Below, piece by piece: positions 25,927-33,113 of a stretch of DNA of 41,494 nt (positions are counted from its first letter, which is position 1; every line of letters starts with the position of its first letter). Location of the stretch: NCBI GenBank assembly GCA_964573255.1, contig CAZNJB010000027.1, forward strand, positions 1-41,494, written 5' to 3'. Source of the DNA: CAYNUJ01 sp964573255 (GTDB lineage Bacteria; Bacteroidota; Ignavibacteria; Ignavibacteriales; Melioribacteraceae). Both the position numbers and the translations under genes were made by a program. Under the pieces are notes generated by a model, which made no database searches, was not told the origin of the DNA, and was given only the letters and a program-made list of their open reading frames with translations.

Positions 25927-26769
25927 TTGATGATGATAACTGAAAGGCAAACAAATCAGCCAATCGGACGGCTTGCATTACTTACTAATAAACTTTGTGC
26001 GGTATTTAATGGGATATGGGTTAAATTAAACGGTACTCGTACGGGATTAACAAATTTCAAATTATGGGAAAGCAGCGACAATTCATTCAGCTCATCAAGC
26101 GATACACTAATTGGTTATACAGTATCGGTAGATCCTGGAGATGGTAATTACATCTAGTTTTTGAGTTTATCCAAAACATTAAGTATATCAGATAAGTATT
26201 ATTTTATTACTTGTGATGTTGCTTCTGATGCTACCGGAAGTATTCAGGCATTTATTTCCTGGAATAAAGAAATAATGCTTGGATTTAGCACATTGAATTC
26301 AACTATCATCAATTCTGCGCTTTCTTCAGCAGTTGAACCTCTTCCGGTTGAACTAACATCATTTTCTGCTTCGGCAATAGAGAACATGATACAGTTGAAT
26401 TGGCGTACAGCTACAGGAGCAAATAATTTTGGTTTTGAGATTTAAAGTAAGATTCTGAATCGAGTTCAGAAAGACAACAATAAATAGGAAGAAATTGGTT
26501 TTGTGCAGGGGCACGAAACAAGCAACACTCCACATAAATATACTTTTATTGACAATAACTTGCTCAGTGGACTTAAGTTTAACTACAGGTTAAAACAAAT
26601 AGATGTTGACGGTAAGTTTGAATATTCTTCTGTACTTACTGTAGTTTTCACAAAACTCCCAAAAGCAGAAATAATACAGAACTCACCCAATCCTTTTAAC
26701 TCAACTACTGCTATTAAATTCTTTATTCCAGATACATCGGATGTTACAATAAAGATTTATGATTTTTAA
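25927..26769 (+). pseudogene. Decayed T9SS cargo gene with three in-frame stops
   Basis: One reading frame carries a secreted-protein remnant interrupted by stops at 26155 (TAG), 26443 (TAA) and 26485 (TAG), with no frameshift needed. The first part (LNGTRTGLTNFKLWESSDNS; SVDPGDGNYI, stop, then SLSKTLSISDKYYFITCDVA) resembles beta-domains of secreted proteins in this phylum. After that come PLPVELTSFSAS, KYTFIDNN, NYRLKQIDVDGKFEYSS and NSPNPFNSTTAIKFFIPD, closely matching the intact gene at 27419-29011. The sorting domain is cut off at IKIYDF. No signal peptide is visible upstream. Alignment with the relative suggests the second stop came from a Gln codon and the third from a Trp codon. Confidence 0.85.
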
Positions 26770-27418
26770 ATAATATCAATGTTAATTTTAAAATACTATC
26801 CCTAAAAAATTCACATAAGCACCGATTAGATAAAGCTTTATGGTCTTGATATCCTCTTGCATTTAACTTATTATTTTTATATTTTCTTATCCTAATAGTC
26901 TATTTAGCGGATTTTTACAATACTCTAAAAATAAGCTTGATCTTTTCTAGTTATAGACTAAAGATTTAAAAAACACATTATTTTTTATAAATAATTGCTA
27001 TTGTAATTATTCTAAGTGATTTCAACGTCCCTTCGTAATCCCTGCTATTGAAGACGAAACGGGCATATACGTAGTATATCTTTTATAAATATCACTTTGG
27101 AGATATTAAATATGAGAAACAGAAAACCAAACCAACATATATCCTTAAAGTATTTCTTAACAAGAGCAAACAAATAAAATATATTCAGCATTTCAAAATG
27201 ATATTCCAACAGGTGATACTACTACTTCTTCTTCTGCAAAATCTATTTTTAACACTGGAGTAAATTCACAATCAATAGCTATATCCAATTTCAAATTGAT
27301 AAACTTAAAAAAATAATATTTGTGAAGTTACAAAATGAAGTAAAATAAATATCAAATAATTAGAAATATTTTATTAACAGCAATAACAATTGTTTTTAAA
27401 TATAAAGAAAGGAATAAA
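26770..27418. other. Very AT-rich spacer with a possible gene remnant
   Basis: No intact gene. ATG 27112 after GGAGAT begins a 21-codon frame that stops at 27177. In the next frame, 27167-27316 is open with protein-like content (for example DIPTGDTTTSSSAKSIF, then SIAISNFKLINLKK and TAA), so this may be a frameshifted, truncated gene. A small GC-richer island lies near 27027-27070. The last 20 bases hold the AAAGAAAGGA ribosome-binding site of the next gene. Confidence 0.4.
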
Positions 27419-29011
27419 ATGAAAATAAATCTGCTGGTAATTTTAGTATTGCAATTATTGTTTGTAAATCAGTTGCAAAGTCAATCAATTAGTTGGACTG
27501 AAACACAGCCTGCTGGAGACGCTAATCAAAGTTGGCGCACTGTATCAATGAATTCAGATGGAACTAAGCTGATTGCAGGATATGATTTTGGCAAATTATA
27601 TCTCTCGACAAATAGCGGAAACAGTTGGGTAGAAACCCAACCCGCTGGCAATGTTACTAAGAGGTGGAATAAAAGTTCTATAAGTTCAGATGGAACTAAA
27701 CTGTTTGTTGCCGTATTTAACGGTAGATTATATGTCTCGACAAATAGTGGTTCTAGTTGGACGGAAACACAACCTGCAGGAAATGTTAATAAGCCTTGGC
27801 GCGCTATCTCAATGAGTTCAAATGGTTCAACTTTAATTGCAGGAGTGGATGGTGGCAGATTGTATATTTCTACAAATACTGGTAGCACTTGGACAGAAAC
27901 ACAACCTGCTGGAGATGCAGATAAAGCCTGGTACACTTGTGCAACTGATTCAGATGGTACAACTATGATCGCTGGATTATATAACGGTAGAATATATATT
28001 TCTACAAATAGCGGAAGCAGTTGGGCAGAAACCCAACCTGCTGGAAATGTTAATAGAACTTGGTGGTCAAGCTCAATGAGTTCTGATGGAACTAAAATAA
28101 TGGCTGGGAATACAAATGCTAGCCCAAGATTATATATATCTACAAATAGAGGAAGCAGTTGGACTGAAGCCCAGCCAGCAGGGGATGTTGATGCATCTTG
28201 GCGAACAACCTCAATAAGTTCCGATGGAACAACTATGATAGCCGGAGTGGATGGTGGCAGATTATGGATTTCCACAAATGATGGTGCCAATTGGACTGAA
28301 ACCAGACCAGCAGGAGATGTTGATAAAGCATGGTATGTCTCTGCAATTAACTCAGATGCAACAAAATATATTTCGGGTGTAAATGGCGGTAGATTATATT
28401 TAAGCGATCAACCCTTGCCTGTTGAATTGACATCTTTCTCAGCTAAAAATAATGAAGATAAAGTTATACTAAACTGGGAGACAGCCACGGAAGTAAATAA
28501 TTATGGATTTGAAGTTCAAAGAAAAAATGAAAAAGGAAAAAGTTGGGAAGAAATTGGATTTATAGCCGGTTATGGTACAAGCAATATACCACATAAGTAT
28601 ACATTTATTGATAACAACACGTACGGTGGACTTAAATTTAATTACAGATTAAAACAAATAGACATTGACGGAAAGTTTGAATATTCTGGAATACTCACAG
28701 TAGTTTTGACAACTCCCCAAAAAGCAGAACTAATGCAGAACTCACCCAATCCATTCAATCCTACAACAACCATTAAATATTCAATACCAAATATCAGTGC
28801 GAGCAGCGGGGTAACGCAGCAATTAGTCGATGTTTCCCTCAAGATATACGATATCCTCGGACGCGAAGTTGCAGTACTGGTAAATAATAAACAAACTCCG
28901 GGAAATTATAAAGTTGAGTTTAATGGGAACGATTTACCTAGCGGTGTCTATCTATATAGATTAACAGTCGATAATTTGATAAAGTTAAAGAAAATGATAT
29001 TGATTAAATAG
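27419..29011 (+). CDS. Secreted seven-repeat propeller protein with T9SS type A sorting domain
   Basis: A 530-residue exported protein. After a signal peptide (ending LQSQS, about residue 21), residues 25-330 are seven tandem repeats of about 44 residues, each with the pattern SW-x-E-x-QPAG, then a Trp, then SSDGT, then GRLYISTNSGS. This Asp-box/BNR-like pattern should fold as a seven-bladed beta-propeller. Next come PLPVELTSFSA, a fibronectin-like segment with KYTFIDNN and NYRLKQIDIDGKFEYSG, and a sorting domain (NSPNPFNPTTTIKYSIP ... SGVYLYRLTVDN ... LKKMILIK). The sorting domain has an extra segment ISASSGVTQQLVD, absent from the pseudogene copy. It is probably a surface protein; the ligand is unknown. 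Confidence 0.87.
   Translation: MKINLLVILVLQLLFVNQLQSQSISWTETQPAGDANQSWRTVSMNSDGTKLIAGYDFGKLYLSTNSGNSWVETQPAGNVTKRWNKSSISSDGTKLFVAVFNGRLYVSTNSGSSWTETQPAGNVNKPWRAISMSSNGSTLIAGVDGGRLYISTNTGSTWTETQPAGDADKAWYTCATDSDGTTMIAGLYNGRIYISTNSGSSWAETQPAGNVNRTWWSSSMSSDGTKIMAGNTNASPRLYISTNRGSSWTEAQPAGDVDASWRTTSISSDGTTMIAGVDGGRLWISTNDGANWTETRPAGDVDKAWYVSAINSDATKYISGVNGGRLYLSDQPLPVELTSFSAKNNEDKVILNWETATEVNNYGFEVQRKNEKGKSWEEIGFIAGYGTSNIPHKYTFIDNNTYGGLKFNYRLKQIDIDGKFEYSGILTVVLTTPQKAELMQNSPNPFNPTTTIKYSIPNISASSGVTQQLVDVSLKIYDILGREVAVLVNNKQTPGNYKVEFNGNDLPSGVYLYRLTVDNLIKLKKMILIK
27491..28410 (+). repeat. Seven tandem coding repeats of about 132 bases
   Basis: Tandem repeats within the gene at 27419-29011, each coding one propeller blade. 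Recurring words include CTACAAATAG, AACCTGCTGGA and AGTTCAGATGGAAC. Similarity between units is high but not perfect, so copy-number change by recombination is possible. Not a CRISPR array: units are contiguous, in frame and have no spacers. Confidence 0.85.
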
Positions 29012-29234
29012 GAAATATTCAGTCGGATATATTTCGATCTATTAATATCTATTCAGAATCAAAACTAATTTCTTTTCTTGTTAAAGGATTGATAAATTTC
29101 TGTTTTAACATAGAATTGCTACGCTATTTGTTTTTAAAATCTAATAATCGTCCGATAAACAATTTCACTTTTATAATACCTCGTTTATATTTGAATTATG
29201 AATTACATTTAGTTCAATAACGAAGAGGACTTCA

Positions 29235-29501
29235 ATGCCAAAATGCGAATTCAATTTTCCGAATCCGGGAAACTTGGAAGAACAAAAATCCAATATCGAA
29301 GCGCAACTGAAGAAGATGAACGGAGAGGTTGAATTCAACGGTGACAAAGCAGAATTCAGTATTAAATTCGGTCCGATGATTTCAATCTCCGGTGCTATTC
29401 ATTTTAGTGAAGAAGAAATATCCGTTCAGATTAACGAAAAACCCGGGTTCGTTAGCTGTGATATGATAAAATCGGAAGTAGAGAAATTCTTTGCGAAATA
29501 G
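29235..29501 (+). CDS. Small protein of unknown function
   Basis: An 88-residue cytoplasmic protein that I do not recognise. It has a likely beta-alpha-beta-beta layout: PNPGNLEEQKSNIEAQLKKM helix, EVEFNGDKAEFSIKF strands, GAIHFSEEEISVQI strands, and a C-terminal helix. The start ATG 29235 follows GAAGAGGA. A box TATATTTG (29186-29193), an exact TAnnTTTG match, lies 42 bases upstream, though no TTG is seen at the right distance before it. It stands alone between the T9SS cargo gene and the next unknown gene. Confidence 0.7.
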   Translation: MPKCEFNFPNPGNLEEQKSNIEAQLKKMNGEVEFNGDKAEFSIKFGPMISISGAIHFSEEEISVQINEKPGFVSCDMIKSEVEKFFAK

Positions 29502-29595
29502 TGAAATTAGGGAAAGAGAAATCCATTAAATAACATTTGGGTAATAAGTTTTACGTTTCCGATTACCGTTTCATTTTTCGTCTTTTCCGGTTTTG

Positions 29596-29624
29596 TTGCT
29601 TTAAACACAAATTATTCGTATTAT
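29596..29624 (+). promoter_or_regulatory. Predicted promoter of the gene at 29667
   Basis: TTGCTT (29596-29601), 17 bases, TATTAT (29619-29624), about 43 bases ahead of the ATG at 29667. Confidence 0.5.
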
Positions 29625-29666
29625 AAAAACGAGCACCGACAAATTAATTAAAACAGCGAGGTAACC

Positions 29667-30041
29667 ATGAAAGAAGTACACGACTTTACAACTCCTCGAA
29701 ACCTGTACGAAAAGCTAATTAGAGATTCCGATAAACTTGATTGTGAAATGAGTGGAGATAATCTGTTCAATTTTATGGCTACGGCATACCGGCTCCAAAC
29801 TTGGATAAAAAAGTCACCAATGATTCAGCATGAAACAATTAAAAGGTTATTGCGTAAAGCCGCGAAAGAAGAGAGCATAAAAAATTGTTGTGCCGTTCTG
29901 GAAGGTAAAAAACATTTCCTTATTGAATTTGACGATTCTTATCCCCATCCATTACTAAAAATTGAAGAATCGACATTTAATCCATTCGAATTCAAAAATT
30001 CCATTCGTACTTTATTCGACGCTTATTTTTCTCAAAAATAA
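29667..30041 (+). CDS. Protein of unknown function
   Basis: A 124-residue cytoplasmic protein of unknown family. The first half is helical and basic (TAYRLQTWIKKSPMIQHETI, LRKAAKEE); the second half has two strands around KKHFLIEFDDSY and a closing helix FKNSIRTLFDAYF. Two adjacent Cys occur in KNCCAVLEG. It has GCGAGG upstream of ATG 29667, its own predicted promoter and a terminator right after, so it looks like a single-gene unit. Confidence 0.7.
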   Translation: MKEVHDFTTPRNLYEKLIRDSDKLDCEMSGDNLFNFMATAYRLQTWIKKSPMIQHETIKRLLRKAAKEESIKNCCAVLEGKKHFLIEFDDSYPHPLLKIEESTFNPFEFKNSIRTLFDAYFSQK

Positions 30042-30050
30042 GTTCATATT

Positions 30051-30082
30051 AGCCGGCTAAATTAATTATGGTCGGCTTTTTT
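30051..30082 (+). terminator. Intrinsic terminator after the gene at 29667
   Basis: Stem AGCCGGC (30051-30057) / GTCGGCT (30071-30077) with one G-T pair and a 13-base loop, then a T run. Confidence 0.78.
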
Positions 30083-30123
30083 CATTGCAAAGATTTATTC
30101 TTTCCTTTAAATTTATAATCTCT

Positions 30124-30969
30124 ATGAAACAAATTATTTTCGAAAAATATACCGGTGCTGGGAATGACTTTGTTCTGATAGATTCCCGGAAAAACGAAGG
30201 AATTGCTCTCACTAAGGATTTAGTTATATCATTATGCGATAGGCGCTTTGGAATTGGGGCTGACGGAGTTCTATATATTTTACCTCACGACGATTTAGAT
30301 TTTGAACTTAAATATTTTAACTCAGACGGAACCGGAGGTATGCTTTGCGGTAATGGCGCAAGATGTACTTTGCACTACGCTTTTCAACAAAATTTGATAA
30401 AAAGCAACGAGGCTCAGTTTTCTTGTGCCGGGTATAATTATACAGGGAGTAAATTGGACGAACTCAATTATGAATTTCAATTGAATGAACCGGAATTTAT
30501 TCACGACAACTTCACTATAAATTTACTCGGTCGCCGGTTATCAGGATTTTTTACTAATACAGGCGCTAATCATTTTGTCATTGATTTTGAAAAAATAGTT
30601 GAGAAGTTTAATCTAAATCAAATTTCGTTCGAAGATTTTAACGTTCAGCTGTACGGTTCTGCAATTAGAAATGCAAAAGAATTTGCACCCGAAGGAACTA
30701 ACGTAAATTTTATTCATAAATCGGGTTCTGATATTTTTATCAGAACATTCGAAAAGGGGATTGAGGCAGAAACTCTGGCTTGCGGTACCGGTTCAACGGC
30801 AGCGGCTCTATATTTAGCGCTAAAACATGACTCAGATTCTCCCGTTCCCCTAATTACAAAAAGCGGCAGAACGCTGAAGGTTTCATTTAAGAGAGAAGGA
30901 AGAGATTTTAAAAATATCCGGCTTTCAGGTCCGGCAGAAAAAGTTTTTGAAGGTATATATCAATTATAG
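30124..30969 (+). CDS. dapF: Diaminopimelate epimerase
   Basis: Converts LL-diaminopimelate to meso-diaminopimelate for lysine and peptidoglycan synthesis. The two catalytic cysteines are C75 in MLCGNGARC and C220 in LACGTGS, counted from ATG 30124. The N-terminus FEKYTGAGNDFVLID is the classic family opening. The frame is open back to TTG 30085, but that start would lie in the upstream terminator's tail and add 13 non-family residues, so ATG 30124 is chosen. The length, 281 residues, is normal. A 99-residue gene follows nine bases later. Confidence 0.96.
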   Translation: MKQIIFEKYTGAGNDFVLIDSRKNEGIALTKDLVISLCDRRFGIGADGVLYILPHDDLDFELKYFNSDGTGGMLCGNGARCTLHYAFQQNLIKSNEAQFSCAGYNYTGSKLDELNYEFQLNEPEFIHDNFTINLLGRRLSGFFTNTGANHFVIDFEKIVEKFNLNQISFEDFNVQLYGSAIRNAKEFAPEGTNVNFIHKSGSDIFIRTFEKGIEAETLACGTGSTAAALYLALKHDSDSPVPLITKSGRTLKVSFKREGRDFKNIRLSGPAEKVFEGIYQL

Positions 30970-30977
30970 GAGTTTGT

Positions 30978-31277
30978 ATGTCTAAGGTTCTTTTTACTAC
31001 TAAATACACAATAGAATCTGATAAAATCAACGAGTATAAAAATATTGTTGAAGAATTGAAAAATCTTTTTGTAAATAAAGAAGATGTGAAACTGGAAATT
31101 TATAAGGTTAATGGGAAAGAGAACACTTACCAGGAAGTTTATTACTATTTAAATGAAGAAGTTTGGGAGCGGGCTGATGAAGATATTGACGAAAGGTATG
31201 ATATGTTAATGGCTAAATTATCAGAAATGATTGTTCCCAAAACTACTGAGATTAATACATTATTTGAAATAGACTAG
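30978..31277 (+). CDS. Small protein of unknown function after dapF
   Basis: A 99-residue acidic cytoplasmic protein. The opening VLFTTKYTIESDKINEYKNI and the spacing of strands and helices look like a small ferredoxin-like, dimeric alpha/beta barrel fold, but I see no diagnostic motif. It lies nine bases after dapF with TAGGAG ahead of its ATG, and 10 bases before the PHP gene, so it is in the same transcript. Confidence 0.72.
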   Translation: MSKVLFTTKYTIESDKINEYKNIVEELKNLFVNKEDVKLEIYKVNGKENTYQEVYYYLNEEVWERADEDIDERYDMLMAKLSEMIVPKTTEINTLFEID

Positions 31278-31287
31278 AAAGGACTTT

Positions 31288-32334
31288 ATGTTTGAGTATT
31301 CCGGGGCGGTTCACGTACATTCCGTTTTTTCAGACGGGTCGGGTAAGATTGAAGATATAATTCAAGCAGCCCACGAGACCGAACTCGATTTTGTGATCTT
31401 AACAGATCATAATACCCTTCGTGCTAAACACGACGGATATGAGAAATGGTACGGCAATACTCTATTAATTGTCGGGGCGGAAATTAACGACAAGAATAAT
31501 AAAAACCATTATCTTGCGCTGGGGATTGATAAAACATTTTCAACTCGTCAGCCGGCAAAATCTTATGTGAAAAAGGTTAAAGAAAGCGGCGGTATAGGAT
31601 TTATCGCCCATCCGCACGAAAAAAGATCCTCTATGGAACAGCATCCTCCTTATCCATGGACAGACTGGGATATTGAAGATTTTAACGGAATAGAAATTTG
31701 GAACCATATGTCCGAATGGATGGAGGGACTTACAGAGCAAAATAAATACAACTACTTCGTTCACCCGCTAAAGTCCATTGTCGCTCCTCAGAAGGAAACG
31801 CTTGAGGTGTGGGATAATTTAAATTTAAAAAGACCTGTTGTCGGTATTGGCGGTGTGGATGCCCATGCCCACAAAGTGAATTTATTGGGATTTTTTGAAG
31901 TCGAAGTCTTTCCTTATAAAGTGCTATTTAAATCTATTAGAACTCATATCCTCACTGATGAGGAATTGAGCCGCAAAAATACCGGTAACAATGTTGCCCA
32001 CGATATAAAACTGCTTCTCGATTCGCTGAAGTACGGCAAGTGCTTCTTCTCTAACTATTATTACGGTGATGCATCAGGTTTCCGTTTCTGGGCTGAAGTG
32101 GGAAAAGATATTTTTCAGATGGGGGAAACAATTCCATCTGTGGCGGAAACGAAATTAAAAGTCTTAGTTCCCGCAAATGCCGAAATTAAACTGATTTTTA
32201 ACGGTAAATGTGTGGAAACCGTTTCCGGAAATGATTCCGAGTTCAGAGTAAATAAAGCAGGAGTTTATCGCATAGAAGTTTACTCTGAAAATAATGCCTG
32301 GATATATTCTAATCCTATTAGGATAGGAATTTAA
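31288..32334 (+). CDS. PHP-domain metal-dependent phosphoesterase-like protein
   Basis: A 348-residue protein with an N-terminal PHP domain. Metal-binding motifs are visible: VHVHSVFSDGSG near residue 8, LTDHNT near residue 38, IAHPHEKR near residue 107, and GGVDAHAH near residue 190. The C-terminal part (about 230-348) is beta-rich, possibly Ig-like. Members act on phosphoester substrates, for example polymerase-linked PHP or trpH-type nucleases (family knowledge). The substrate here is not evident. It follows dapF and the 99-residue gene closely. Confidence 0.85.
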   Translation: MFEYSGAVHVHSVFSDGSGKIEDIIQAAHETELDFVILTDHNTLRAKHDGYEKWYGNTLLIVGAEINDKNNKNHYLALGIDKTFSTRQPAKSYVKKVKESGGIGFIAHPHEKRSSMEQHPPYPWTDWDIEDFNGIEIWNHMSEWMEGLTEQNKYNYFVHPLKSIVAPQKETLEVWDNLNLKRPVVGIGGVDAHAHKVNLLGFFEVEVFPYKVLFKSIRTHILTDEELSRKNTGNNVAHDIKLLLDSLKYGKCFFSNYYYGDASGFRFWAEVGKDIFQMGETIPSVAETKLKVLVPANAEIKLIFNGKCVETVSGNDSEFRVNKAGVYRIEVYSENNAWIYSNPIRIGI

Positions 32335-32396
32335 AATTTATTAAGTTAATTAAATGAAAAATTTGTGATTTTTTTAATAAAACCAAGGGATTTGAT

Positions 32397-33083
32397 GTGT
32401 TAGCAAAAAAGAAAAAGATTACTAAAAGACAAATCAAAGAAGACAAATTAGTGACCACATACGTAAAATTACAAGAGTTTTATGAAGAATATCAACAAAA
32501 AATATTCATCGGCGCTGCAATTTTAGCCGTTTTAATTGTTGGTTTACTCTTGTACAATAATAAAGTAAAAGAAGATAATTCCAAGGCTGCAGCCGAACTT
32601 TCAAAAGTGATTCCTTTATATAATGCGAAAGCATTTCAGGAAGCAATTGACGGCAAGCCCGAAAACAATATTATGGGGCTGAAAAAAATAGTTGAAGAAT
32701 ACGGCAGCAGTGAACAAGGTGAAAATGCCAAAATTTACTTGGCAAATAGTTATTATATGATAGGCGATATTGAAAATGCGCTCAAATATTATGAAGATTA
32801 CGGTGGAAGCGTTGCTACTTTTAAGGCAACTTCTTTAGCCGGAATAGGCGCTTGTTACGAAGCGATGGGTAATTACGGTGATGCTGCTGAATTTTATAGC
32901 AAAGCTGCTTTTGTGACTAAAGAGAATCCGCAAATACCCAATTACCTTTTTAGAGCGGGTGTGAATTATTTCAAAACCGGTCAGAAAAAGGCCGCTAAAA
33001 AACTATTCTTAATGATTAAAAATGAATATAAAAAGTCAGATTATGTAGCAAAAGCACAAAATTATCTTGAAATGATGTCTTAA
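32397..33083 (+). CDS. Membrane-anchored TPR protein (YfgM-like)
   Basis: A 228-residue protein with a basic cytoplasmic N-terminus, one membrane helix at about 37-54 (IGAAILAVLIVGLLLY), and a TPR-rich region beyond it (NAKIYLANSYYMIGDIENAL, LAGIGACYEAMGNYGDAA, PNYLFRAGVNYFKTGQ). The layout matches YfgM/TPR_21 proteins, which sit in the inner membrane with their repeats outside the cytoplasm and associate with translocon or chaperone partners. The start is GTG 32397 with AAGGGA upstream. It lies 30 bases before the large cargo gene. Confidence 0.8.
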   Translation: MLAKKKKITKRQIKEDKLVTTYVKLQEFYEEYQQKIFIGAAILAVLIVGLLLYNNKVKEDNSKAAAELSKVIPLYNAKAFQEAIDGKPENNIMGLKKIVEEYGSSEQGENAKIYLANSYYMIGDIENALKYYEDYGGSVATFKATSLAGIGACYEAMGNYGDAAEFYSKAAFVTKENPQIPNYLFRAGVNYFKTGQKKAAKKLFLMIKNEYKKSDYVAKAQNYLEMMS

Positions 33084-33113
33084 AATATGTATCACTTATT
33101 TAAGGAGCTGCCC

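Noticed and set aside
25927..26769. Stop-codon reassignment or programmed read-through as the reason for the in-frame stops
   Set aside because: TAG and TAA end normal genes nearby (for example rplS and the gene at 30978 end in TAG, khpA in TAA), and the remnant is also truncated at both ends, so decay is simpler.
27526..28290. A 254-codon open frame on the minus strand inside the repeat protein gene
   Set aside because: It is the antisense shadow of the tandem repeats; it has no ribosome-binding site or signal, and its own repeats simply mirror the plus-strand blades.
27491..28410. Regular repeat spacing that might suggest a CRISPR array
   Set aside because: The repeats are contiguous, in frame, coding, about 132 bases long and lack spacers; no cas genes are nearby.
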